Below, in pieces: positions 53,873 through 61,325 of a stretch of DNA of 64,000 bases. Where the stretch lies: NCBI GenBank assembly GCA_041060555.1, contig JBEUDS010000003.1; one strand, given 5' to 3'. This DNA comes from CAUJIW01 sp963205175. GTDB taxonomy: Bacteria > Pseudomonadota > Alphaproteobacteria > Sphingomonadales > Sphingomonadaceae. Under the pieces are notes generated by a model. It saw nothing but the letters and a program-made list of their open reading frames with translations. It searched no databases and had not been told where the DNA came from. Made by a program: the position numbers and the translations under genes. Positions within the stretch are counted from its first letter, which is position 1. Every line of letters starts with the position of its first letter.

Positions 53873-56832
53873 TGTCGATAGCTGCCCGCCTGTGTGCGTC
53901 CGTGCTGATCGTCTCCCTGTCCACGCAGGCCGTGGCCGGGGCGGTGGTCCTGCGCGCGGCGGATCATGCGGATTATTCGCGGGTGGTCTTCGAATGGCCC
54001 GCGGCGGTAGAGTACAGTGTCACCTCGTCGGGGGAGCGGGCAACGGTGACGTTCCGCTCGGCCGACACCATTGATCTGGCCCGACTCAAGGGTTTTGGCC
54101 TCAAGAACCTGCGTGATCCCCGGCTCGTTCGCGAGGGCGACCGAACCACACTGAGCTTCTCGATACCCGTCAACGGTCGCCTGCATCACTACCGGTCCGG
54201 CGGCAAGATTGTCCTTGATGTGAAGGACGGCGTTCCTCAGGCACGCGCGGCCGACAAGGTGGCGGCGATTACGCCGGGGGCGGGCAACGACACATTCGTG
54301 CGCGACCAGTTGAAGGCGGTGAAGGCCGCGGCCAGCGCGCCCAAGCCGCCGCCGCCCAAATCGGCGGCGGAGATCAACAAGGCGGTCGTCGAGGAAGCGT
54401 TGCAGTCGGCGTCGGTCGAGGTCGCGCGCGGCGGCGCGGTCACGGGCAAGGTTGAGCCGATCAACGGCGGCATCGCCCTGCGTTACACGTTCACCGAGAT
54501 GGTCCCGGCGGCGATCTTCGCCCGGGGCAATCAGCTTGTCATGGCCTGGCCCGGCGAGCGGGTGGTGACGACGCCGCCGCTGGAGGCGATCTCGGGGGAC
54601 CGGGCGCGCCGGGTCGACCGGCTGTCCATCAGCGGTGCTACCGTGCTCAGCGTCCAGATACGGCCGGGCATCGGGGTCGGGGTCCAGCGCGAGGGCACGA
54701 CCTGGAAGATCGAGATCAAGGACAGCGAAATCCTGCCACGTGAACTGATCCGGCTGGATTCGCAGTCGGACCCTGTGATGGGCAGCCGGGTCTTCGGTCA
54801 TCTGTCGGAACCGTCACGGGCGATCCAGATTGCCGATCCGCTGGACGGCAAGGCATTGCTGGTGGTGCCGGCCGCCGCTGCCAGCGCCGGTGTGATGGCC
54901 GACAAGCCGTATCCCGGCGGAACCGTGCTGGCCAGCGCGCAGGGGCTGGTGGTCAAGCCATCGTCGGCCAGGGTGCAGGCGGTGACCTTCGCCAATGGTG
55001 TCGCGCTCATGGGGCTAGAGCAGGCCCGGTCGACCGACGTCGCCCAGCGTGGCTATCTCAACCGCGGCGACGGCACGGTGGCCGACGCCCGACTGATCGA
55101 CCTGGCGGCCTGGCAGGGCCGTGCGGCGACGCCCTACACGGAACGCAAGGCCAAACTGCTCTATGATCTCAGCATGGCAAGCGAGGTTGACCGGGCTGAG
55201 AGGCGCTGGGCGCTCGCCCGCTTCTATCTCGGTAACGGCATGGCGGCCGATGCCGCCGGTGTTCTGGATGTCATGGCGCAGAGCGATCCCGACATTCTCA
55301 ACGCGCCCGCGTTCCGGGCAACGCGCGGTGTCGCCCGCTTGCAGCTGCGACAGTTCGCCGAGGCTTACGACGATCTCGGCCAGCCCGTTCTCGACACTGA
55401 ACCGGAAATGGCGCTGTGGCGGTCCATGGCGCTGGAGGCGATGGGCCGGCCGGGCGAGGCGGTGACGGCATTCGCCACCGGCGATGACGTGATTGCGCTG
55501 TATGACCCCGAGATGCAGGCGCGGTTCCGTCTTGCCGCCGTGCGTGCCGATATCGCCAACGGCGGCGGCGCGGTCGCGGCGCAGGAGCTGGCGGCGCTTG
55601 ATGACAAGGCGCTGTCGCCGGGGATCCGTGCGGAGGTCGCCTACTGGCAGGGCAAGCTTGCCCTGGCGAAGGGCGATCAGGCCGGCGCTGCCGCCCAGTT
55701 CGCCACGGCGGCGAGTCTCGCCGACCGGCGCGTGACCGCCATGGCGACACTGGCGATGACACAGCAGGAACTGTCCCAGAAGAAGATTGGCAACGCCCAG
55801 GCTATTGACCGGCTGGACCGTCTGCGCTTCGCCTGGCGCGGCGACGATTTCGAGCTGGATCTGCTCGACGAACTGGCGCGGCTGTACCTCGATGGCGGGG
55901 AATTGCGCGACGCCCTGTATGCGATGCGTCAGTCCGTCAAGTATTTCAAGCCCTCGGACCGGACGCGCGCGGTTGCCGAGCGCATGGACGCGGTGTTCCG
56001 TAACCTGTTCCTCGATGGCGGTGCCGACACGCTGCCGCCAGTGCAGGCGCTGGGTCTGTACTACGACTTCCGCGATCTCACGCCGATGGGTGCCGACGGT
56101 GACGCCATGATCCGCAAGCTGGTCGAGCGGCTGGTCAGTGTCGACCTGCTGGATCGGGCGGCGTCGCTGCTTGAGCATCAGGTCAAGTATCGTCTAGAGG
56201 GCATTCCGCAGGCGGCCGTGGCAGCCCGGCTGGCGATGATCCACCTGATGAACGCGGCGCCGGACAAGGCGATTGGCGTGCTGCGGGCGACTCGCCAGCA
56301 GACCTTGCCGGACGATATCCGCCGCGAGCGCAACCAGGTGGAAGCCCGCGCGCTGCTTGACCTCGGTCAGGCCGACGAGGCCGAGGTGGTGCTGGAGGGC
56401 GACAGGTCGCCGGCGGCGCAGATGCTGCGGGCCGATGTCTACTGGAAGCTCAAGGACTGGAAGCGGCTCGCCGCCGTGCTGAACACGGTGCTGCCGGCGG
56501 CAGGGGAGACGCTGGACGAGGACGGCCGCCGGCTGGTGCTGCGCGCCGCCGTTGCGCGTACCATGCTCTCCGACGAAGCTGGCCTGGCGGCGCTTCGCCG
56601 CACCTATCGCACGCCGATGGGGCGGGATGCCCTTGGCGCCGCGTTCGACGTCATTACCACCGATACGTCGTCGGGGGTCGACAACATCGCCCAGCTCTCG
56701 GCGACGCTGGCCGAGATCGACAAGATCGACGCCTTCGTGCGGACCTATCGCGAGGCCTTCGCGCCCGACCCGGCCCCGGCAGCGGCAAGGCCCGCTCGGA
56801 CGGCCGCTGCGGCGACGGGCGCGGCCGGCTGA
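53869..56832 (+). CDS. exported beta-domain/TPR protein of the fliM-cheZ operon
   Basis: 987 residues. Seen: a signal peptide (RLCASVLIVSLSTQAVAG), an AMIN-like beta domain (about 25-120: DYSRVVFEWPAAVEYSVT, TTLSFSIPVNGRLHHYRSGGKIVLDV), an Ala/Lys/Pro linker, a second similar domain (about 200-290: IALRYTFTEMVPAAIFARGNQLVMAW), and from about 430 a long run of helical repeats with TPR character (AERRWALARFYLGNGMAADAAGVLDVM, RAEVAYWQGKLALAKGDQAGAAAQFATAA). Such large proteins follow the fliM set in Rhodospirillales; the role is unknown. A periplasmic scaffold at the motor is my inference. Confidence 0.75.
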   Translation: MMSIAARLCASVLIVSLSTQAVAGAVVLRAADHADYSRVVFEWPAAVEYSVTSSGERATVTFRSADTIDLARLKGFGLKNLRDPRLVREGDRTTLSFSIPVNGRLHHYRSGGKIVLDVKDGVPQARAADKVAAITPGAGNDTFVRDQLKAVKAAASAPKPPPPKSAAEINKAVVEEALQSASVEVARGGAVTGKVEPINGGIALRYTFTEMVPAAIFARGNQLVMAWPGERVVTTPPLEAISGDRARRVDRLSISGATVLSVQIRPGIGVGVQREGTTWKIEIKDSEILPRELIRLDSQSDPVMGSRVFGHLSEPSRAIQIADPLDGKALLVVPAAAASAGVMADKPYPGGTVLASAQGLVVKPSSARVQAVTFANGVALMGLEQARSTDVAQRGYLNRGDGTVADARLIDLAAWQGRAATPYTERKAKLLYDLSMASEVDRAERRWALARFYLGNGMAADAAGVLDVMAQSDPDILNAPAFRATRGVARLQLRQFAEAYDDLGQPVLDTEPEMALWRSMALEAMGRPGEAVTAFATGDDVIALYDPEMQARFRLAAVRADIANGGGAVAAQELAALDDKALSPGIRAEVAYWQGKLALAKGDQAGAAAQFATAASLADRRVTAMATLAMTQQELSQKKIGNAQAIDRLDRLRFAWRGDDFELDLLDELARLYLDGGELRDALYAMRQSVKYFKPSDRTRAVAERMDAVFRNLFLDGGADTLPPVQALGLYYDFRDLTPMGADGDAMIRKLVERLVSVDLLDRAASLLEHQVKYRLEGIPQAAVAARLAMIHLMNAAPDKAIGVLRATRQQTLPDDIRRERNQVEARALLDLGQADEAEVVLEGDRSPAAQMLRADVYWKLKDWKRLAAVLNTVLPAAGETLDEDGRRLVLRAAVARTMLSDEAGLAALRRTYRTPMGRDALGAAFDVITTDTSSGVDNIAQLSATLAEIDKIDAFVRTYREAFAPDPAPAAARPARTAAAATGAAG

Positions 56833-56945
56833 TCCGTCATCTCACAGGTCATGCCCGGCTGCCGCTGACGGCCCCGGTCGGCGGGCGTGCCGGGATCCTG
56901 TTACCCCGGACAGTTCCGACACGTCAGCGGGCCGGTCGAGTGCCG

Positions 56946-57674
56946 CTAACTGGCGTAACTTTGCACCAGCGACCCGGCCACGAGATGCCAGCCGTCGACA
57001 AGGACAAAGAAGATGAGCTTGAACGGTAGCGATATGGTCGCTGGCGGCAGCATCATCATGCCCATCGACATCAGGATTGACGACACCACGAGGTCGATGA
57101 TCAGGAATGGCAGAAACAGCAGGAAGCCGATCTCGAAGGCGCGCCGCAGTTCGGAAATCATGAACGCGGGAATCAGCACTGTCATCGGGGTTTGCTCGAC
57201 GCTCTCGACGCTGCGCTTGGACAGGTCGATAAACAGCTTGAGGTCGCTTTCCCGTGTCTGCTTGAGCATGAAGGTGCGAAACGGCGCATAAGCGCGCTGC
57301 AAGGCCTCCTCCTCGGTGATCTGCTCCTCCGTCAACGGCTTGATGCCCTGTTCCCAGGCGGCGTCGAAGGTGGGCGCCATGACGAAGAAGGACAGGAACA
57401 TCGCCAGCGAGATCAGCACTGCGTTTGGCGGGGCCTGCTGGGTGCCAAGCGCGTTGCGCAACAGCGACAGCACGACGACCATGCGTGTGAACGACGTGAC
57501 CGACAGCAGAATGCCGGGCGCCAGGCTGAGCACGGTCAGCAGCAGGATGATCTGTACGACCCGGCCAGTCAGCGATCCCTCGCCGAGGTTGACGGCAACC
57601 GATTGTGCCACGGCCGGTTCCGTGCCGAGCAACAGCAGGATCAGGGGCAGCAGGACGAGCAGGGGGCGTCGCAT
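56946..57674 (-). CDS. fliP: flagellar type III export protein FliP
   Basis: Core of the export gate (FliP5FliQ4FliR1). 242 residues. Seen: a cleavable signal peptide (LLVLLPLILLLLGTEPAVAQ), SFTRMVVVLSLLRNALGTQQAPPNAVLISLAMFLSFFVM, TVLIPAFMISELRRAFEIGFLLFLPFLIIDLVVSSILMSMGMMM, the diagnostic FliP signatures. Convergent with the TPR gene (113-base gap, no gene). Confidence 0.96.
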   Translation of the reverse strand: MRRPLLVLLPLILLLLGTEPAVAQSVAVNLGEGSLTGRVVQIILLLTVLSLAPGILLSVTSFTRMVVVLSLLRNALGTQQAPPNAVLISLAMFLSFFVMAPTFDAAWEQGIKPLTEEQITEEEALQRAYAPFRTFMLKQTRESDLKLFIDLSKRSVESVEQTPMTVLIPAFMISELRRAFEIGFLLFLPFLIIDLVVSSILMSMGMMMLPPATISLPFKLIFFVLVDGWHLVAGSLVQSYAS

Positions 57675-57677
57675 GGC

Positions 57678-57959
57678 TCAGTTGTCTTTCGCTCGGATGC
57701 CGGTCTCGATCACCGTCGTACCGGCCGGTTCGAGCAGCAGCAGATGTTCGACATCGTCGCGGCGCACCAGTACCAGCCGGCGACGGGCATCGACGGGGAG
57801 GGAGGCAATGACCGCCAGACGGTCGGTACGGGCCGCGCCCGGCAACGCAAGGCCGGGAATGCGATGGCCCCAGCGCCGCAGGGCATAGGCGGCGCCCAGC
57901 AGCAGGCCCAGTACGAGGGCCAGGGAGGCGACGAAGCGGAGATAGTCGACGCTATCCAT
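57678..57959 (-). CDS. fliO: flagellar biosynthesis protein FliO
   Basis: Helps FliP assemble. 93 residues. Seen: one N-terminal helix (YLRFVASLALVLGLLLGAAYAL), then a small basic-and-beta domain with RLAVIASLPVDARRRLVLVRRDDVEHLLLLEPAG, the FliO pattern. It overlaps the FlhB-like gene upstream by 8 bases and precedes fliP by 3. Confidence 0.88.
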   Translation of the reverse strand: MDSVDYLRFVASLALVLGLLLGAAYALRRWGHRIPGLALPGAARTDRLAVIASLPVDARRRLVLVRRDDVEHLLLLEPAGTTVIETGIRAKDN

Positions 57960-58263
57960 TCACGGATTCCTGCGGGGGCACCGGTACATGCCCCCCGTTG
58001 GCGGCATAGACGCGCGCGAGCACGACGGCAACCGCCTCCATGGCCGGCGGGGGAATCGGGCTGTCCACTTCGAACGCTTCCAGCATCCGCACCAGTGCTG
58101 GGTCCTGCCGGACCTTGATGTCGTGGGCGAAGGCCGCGTCAAGGATCTGCTCCGCGAGGGCGCCGCGTCCCTTGGCGACCACGGTGGCGCCGTTGTCGCC
58201 CTGGCCCTTGATCGCCACGGCGGCACGGCTGAGATCATACTGACGCTCGGTATCATCGCTCAT
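57952..58263 (-). CDS. stand-alone FlhB C-terminal-like protein
   Basis: 103 residues. Seen: RAAVAIKGQGDNGATVVAKGRGALAEQILDAAFAHDIKVRQDPALVRMLEAFEVDSPIPPPAMEAVAVVLARVY, which lines up along its length with the cytoplasmic part of FlhB just after NPTH (AVALKYD, VVAKGVDSLALRIREL, IVENPPLARSLY). The autocleavage NPTH is missing. It is the first gene before fliO-fliP. Similar small proteins occur in many bacteria; the role is uncertain. The full FlhB is encoded at 61326. Confidence 0.82.
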   Translation of the reverse strand: MSDDTERQYDLSRAAVAIKGQGDNGATVVAKGRGALAEQILDAAFAHDIKVRQDPALVRMLEAFEVDSPIPPPAMEAVAVVLARVYAANGGHVPVPPQESVNG

Positions 58264-58287
58264 CGGTCCAGACTGCGGTGATCATGC

Positions 58288-58302
58288 TTAACATTCATTG
58301 AA
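58288..58302 (+). promoter_or_regulatory. CtrA-like box (TTAA-N7-TGAA) in the FlhB-like/flgB divergent region
   Basis: TTAACATTCATTGAA matches TTAA-N7-TTAA at all but one base. It is 80 bases before flgB and 24 bases before the start of the FlhB-like gene on the other strand, so it could serve either. Confidence 0.4.
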
Positions 58303-58319
58303 GCACAGCCTAGCGGATA

Positions 58320-58334
58320 TTTACCGCCTGTTAA
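58320..58334 (+). promoter_or_regulatory. CtrA-like box upstream of flgB (TTTA-N7-TTAA)
   Basis: TTTACCGCCTGTTAA matches TTAA-N7-TTAA at all but one base, 48 bases before flgB, a spacing that suits CtrA activation. Confidence 0.4.
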
Positions 58335-58382
58335 TGCTCCAGGCCGCATGCTGGCCACGGCTCTGGATGCACGAGGCGCGCT

Positions 58383-58811
58383 TTGGATTCCTCCTCGATA
58401 CCAATCATCAAGGCGATGGCTCTGAAAATGCGCCAGCTCACCGCCCAGCAGCAGGTGGTGGCGCAAAACGTGGCCAATGCCGATACCCCGGGCTACCGGG
58501 CCCGGCAGCTGGTGGAACGCGATTTCTCGGACGTATTGGCGCGTGTCGAAGGTGGTCATGGCGCGCCGCGGGTCGGCAAGCCGCAGATCGAGGCTTCCGC
58601 CGCCTTGGTGGCGCTGGGCAGCCGTGCCGCCCGCAAGGCGGAGTCGGTGGAACAGAAGGACGTGTTCGAAACCAAGCCCAACGGCAACACCGTGGTGCTG
58701 GAAGAGCAGCTTCTGCAACTCGCGGATGTCCAGACCGAGTACACCGCCTTGACGAATTTGTATCGCAAGCAGAACGGTTTGCTGAAGACGGCCCTCGGCA
58801 AGGGCAGATGA
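58383..58811 (+). CDS. flgB: flagellar proximal rod protein FlgB
   Basis: 142 residues with a TTG start chosen because MDSSSIPIIKAMALKM matches the family N-terminus and GAGG lies 6 bases upstream; the next ATG (58416) would drop conserved residues. Seen: VAQNVANADTPGYRARQL, the rod signature, and the end LEEQLLQLADVQTEYTALTNLYRKQNGLLKTAL. First gene of flgB-flgC-fliE. Confidence 0.94.
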   Translation: MDSSSIPIIKAMALKMRQLTAQQQVVAQNVANADTPGYRARQLVERDFSDVLARVEGGHGAPRVGKPQIEASAALVALGSRAARKAESVEQKDVFETKPNGNTVVLEEQLLQLADVQTEYTALTNLYRKQNGLLKTALGKGR

Positions 58812-58834
58812 GCGTAGGCGCCAGGAGTTAAGCA

Positions 58835-59242
58835 ATGGAACTCGACAATGCCATGGCCATTTCCGCCTCGGGTCTCAAAGCCCAGTCGCTGCGGATGCGG
58901 GTGATCGCCGAAAACCTCGCCAACCAGGACTCGGTGGTGCCGGCCGTCGACGGCAATCCTTACCAGCGCAAGGTGGTGGTGTTTCGCGACGTGCTCGATC
59001 GCAAGACCGGCGTGCAGACGGTGAAGGTGGATCGGGTGACGGTCGATCGCTCGCCGTTCCGGCAGGAATATTCGCCGGGACATCCCGCCGCGGACGAGCG
59101 CGGCTATGTGCGCAAGCCGAACGTCGATGGACTTGTGGAGTCGACCGACATGAAGGAAGCGCAGCGCTCCTACGAGGCCAATCTCAATGCCATCGAGGCC
59201 GCCAAGACACTGACCATGCGCACCGTCGATCTGTTGCGCTGA
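58835..59242 (+). CDS. flgC: flagellar proximal rod protein FlgC
   Basis: 135 residues. Seen: AISASGLKAQSLRMRVIAENLANQDSV, RKVVVFRDVL, and the end GLVESTDMKEAQRSYEANLNAIEAAKTLTMRTVDLLR. Normal length; 23 bases after flgB. Confidence 0.96.
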   Translation: MELDNAMAISASGLKAQSLRMRVIAENLANQDSVVPAVDGNPYQRKVVVFRDVLDRKTGVQTVKVDRVTVDRSPFRQEYSPGHPAADERGYVRKPNVDGLVESTDMKEAQRSYEANLNAIEAAKTLTMRTVDLLR

Positions 59243-59263
59243 ACCGGTTGGGAGAGCTAGACC

Positions 59264-59593
59264 ATGTCCATTCGCGCGCTTGATGCCGCCAACGCCTACG
59301 CCCAGTCGCTCGGACGCACGTCGGGTGGCCCGCTCGCCGAATCCGGTGGTCTTGACGCGCCGGCGGGGTCTGCCGGCAGCGCGTTCGGTCAGATGCTCGG
59401 CGACATGTTCACCAGCGCGGTGGATGCGACCAAACACTCCGAGGTCATGGCGGCGCGTTCGGTGGCCGGCAAGGCGGACCTGGTGGACGTGGTGACGGCG
59501 GTCAACAGCGCCGAGATGGCGGTGGAGACCCTGGTCGCGGTGCGCGATCGGGTGATATCGGCTTATCAGGAAATCATGCGGATGCCGATCTGA
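59264..59593 (+). CDS. fliE: flagellar hook-basal body complex protein FliE
   Basis: 109 residues. Joins the MS-ring to the proximal rod. Seen: a variable N-terminus, FGQMLGDMFTSAVDATKHSEVMAARSVAGKADLVDVVTAVNSAEMAVETLVAVRDRVISAYQEIMRMPI, the complete FliE core. 21 bases after flgC. Confidence 0.95.
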   Translation: MSIRALDAANAYAQSLGRTSGGPLAESGGLDAPAGSAGSAFGQMLGDMFTSAVDATKHSEVMAARSVAGKADLVDVVTAVNSAEMAVETLVAVRDRVISAYQEIMRMPI

Positions 59594-59633
59594 CGCGGCC
59601 GCAGGTCTCGCGCGGGGGCGCCGTCGCGCGGGG

Positions 59634-60125
59634 TCAGTGCAGGCGTGGCAAGGCCTCGGCGGGCATCAGGCTGGCGACATCAAGACGTACCTGCGCGCTC
59701 AGCAGCGCCTCGCCCAGTTGACAGGCGATCTCCGCCAGCATGTCGGTCGTCATCACGCCCGTCAGCGCCTGCAGTATCAGCTGGCACCGCGCGTTGTCGC
59801 CCCGCTGCGCGCGTTCAAGCGCGGCGAGCAGACGCAGTTCATGGTCATCGACACGATGGCAGCAGGGTGTGCCGATCCTGATTCTCCGCTGCGACTGCAG
59901 GGCGATCTCCGCCAGCCACGTGCGCAGCAGGATCAGCACCCGTCTGGCCTGTTCTCCGAGCAGGGTATCGAAGGTGAGCGCGACCTGACGGTCCTGCAGG
60001 CGATCGGCGATCAGCCGGCGGATGCCCCACAACAGCAGGTGGGCGGGAGAGGGCAGTTCGATACACAGAACCACCCGATCGGAAGGTGAGGAGGTACTGA
60101 GCTGGATGGTTGAGCGTAGCGTCAT
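59634..60125 (-). CDS. unknown protein between fliE and fliQ
   Basis: 163 residues from MTLRSTIQLSTSS. Seen: a helical sequence rich in Leu, Arg and Ala with VVLCIELPSPAHLLLWGIRRLIADRLQDRQVALTF, LLRTWLAEIALQSQRRIRIGTPCCHRVDDHELRLLAALERAQRG, and the end EIACQLGEALLSAQVRLDVASLMP. No transmembrane helix and no family recognised. It is antisense to the flagellar genes that flank it. Confidence 0.6.
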   Translation of the reverse strand: MTLRSTIQLSTSSPSDRVVLCIELPSPAHLLLWGIRRLIADRLQDRQVALTFDTLLGEQARRVLILLRTWLAEIALQSQRRIRIGTPCCHRVDDHELRLLAALERAQRGDNARCQLILQALTGVMTTDMLAEIACQLGEALLSAQVRLDVASLMPAEALPRLH

Positions 60126-60254
60126 CGCCGTCTCCCGCGCCGGAAGTGAGTCGTAGTGCAGTTGAGAGTGATTTGCAATAACTTCCTTGTCAATGGGCCG
60201 GCTTCGTTGCCATGGCCCCGTTGACGGTGCCACATCCGAAGGCGTAGGTCGGGT

Positions 60255-60270
60255 GTAAGCCTGCCTTAAC
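60255..60270 (+). promoter_or_regulatory. CtrA-like box upstream of fliQ (GTAA-N7-TTAAC)
   Basis: GTAAGCCTGCCTTAAC differs at one base from TTAA-N7-TTAAC. It ends only 22 bases before the fliQ start, so transcription from it would have a very short leader. Confidence 0.45.
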
Positions 60271-60292
60271 CATCAGGGACCAAACTGCCGCA

Positions 60293-60556
60293 ATGACGGG
60301 TGCCGATGTCCTCGACGTGTCGCGCGATGCGCTGCTGACGATGCTGATCGTCGCGGGACCACTGATGCTTGTCGCGCTGGTGGTCGGTCTGGGAATCGGC
60401 CTGTTTCAGGCGCTCACCCAGATTCAGGAAATGACGCTGACCTTCGTGCCCAAGATGATCACGATGGTACTGGTATTCCTCCTGCTGGCGCCCTTCATGG
60501 GGCGGATGCTGGGCGGCCTCATGGAGCGTATCGCCGAGCGCATTGTGTCGGGCTAG
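60293..60556 (+). CDS. fliQ: flagellar type III export protein FliQ
   Basis: 87 residues, two membrane helices. Seen: LTMLIVAGPLMLVALVVGLGIGLFQALTQIQEMTLTFVPKMITMVLVFLLLAPFM, the FliQ pattern with the QAxTQIQExTLxFxPK core. Part of the export gate. The gene lies 8 bases before fliR. Confidence 0.96.
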   Translation: MTGADVLDVSRDALLTMLIVAGPLMLVALVVGLGIGLFQALTQIQEMTLTFVPKMITMVLVFLLLAPFMGRMLGGLMERIAERIVSG

Positions 60557-60563
60557 GTGATCC

Positions 60564-61322
60564 ATGCCCGACTATATGAACGCGCAGATCACCGGATATT
60601 TCATCGTGTTCTGCCGGCTGGGCGCCATGCTGATGCTGATGCCGGCGGTGGGTGACGAGAATATCCCGCCGCAGGTGCGCCTGATCTTCGGGCTGCTGCT
60701 GACCCTCATCATCTACCCGACCGTCCTGATGATCCTGCCGGCGATGCCGACGACGTTCCCGGGCGTCGCCGCGCTGATCATTTCCGAAACGCTGGTCGGG
60801 CTCATGATAGGGGCGGCGGCCCGTATCCTGTTTTCCAGCATTCAGCTGACGGGCACCATCATCAGCGTGCAGTCGGGCCTGTCAGCGGCCATGGTTTTCG
60901 ATCCGACGCAGGGAGCCCAAACCGTCCTGCTGGGGCGCTTTGTCGCGATGCTGGCGGTAGTGCTGCTGTTCGTCACCGAGATGCATCATCTGCTGCTGGG
61001 CGGCATGGCGCGCTCCTACGCCCTGTTCAAGCCGGGAGACGCTTTCATGGCGGGCGATTTCGCGGCGCTGGTGGTCCGGTTGCTGTCCCAGTCGTTCGAG
61101 ATTGGTCTGCAGCTGGCCGCGCCGTTTCTCGTCTACGGCCTCATCTTCAACGTCGGTCTGGGGCTGCTGTCCCGGCTGACGCCACAGATCCAGGTGTTCT
61201 TCATTGCCCAGCCGCTGGGTATCCTGTTGTCGATGGGGCTGCTGCTGGCGACATTGGGCCTGATGATGACAATGTTCCTCAGTCGTTATGGCGACGCCAT
61301 GCGCTCGTTCCTGGTGGGGTGA
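60564..61322 (+). CDS. fliR: flagellar type III export protein FliR
   Basis: 252 residues with about six hydrophobic helices. Seen: FIVFCRLGAMLMLMPAVGDENIPPQVRLIFGLLLTLIIYPT, LISETLVGLMIGAAARILFSSIQLTGTIISVQSGLSAAM, and NVGLGLLSRLTPQIQVFFIAQPLGILLSMGLLL. Ends 3 bases before flhB. Confidence 0.95.
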   Translation: MPDYMNAQITGYFIVFCRLGAMLMLMPAVGDENIPPQVRLIFGLLLTLIIYPTVLMILPAMPTTFPGVAALIISETLVGLMIGAAARILFSSIQLTGTIISVQSGLSAAMVFDPTQGAQTVLLGRFVAMLAVVLLFVTEMHHLLLGGMARSYALFKPGDAFMAGDFAALVVRLLSQSFEIGLQLAAPFLVYGLIFNVGLGLLSRLTPQIQVFFIAQPLGILLSMGLLLATLGLMMTMFLSRYGDAMRSFLVG

Positions 61323-61325
61323 TCC

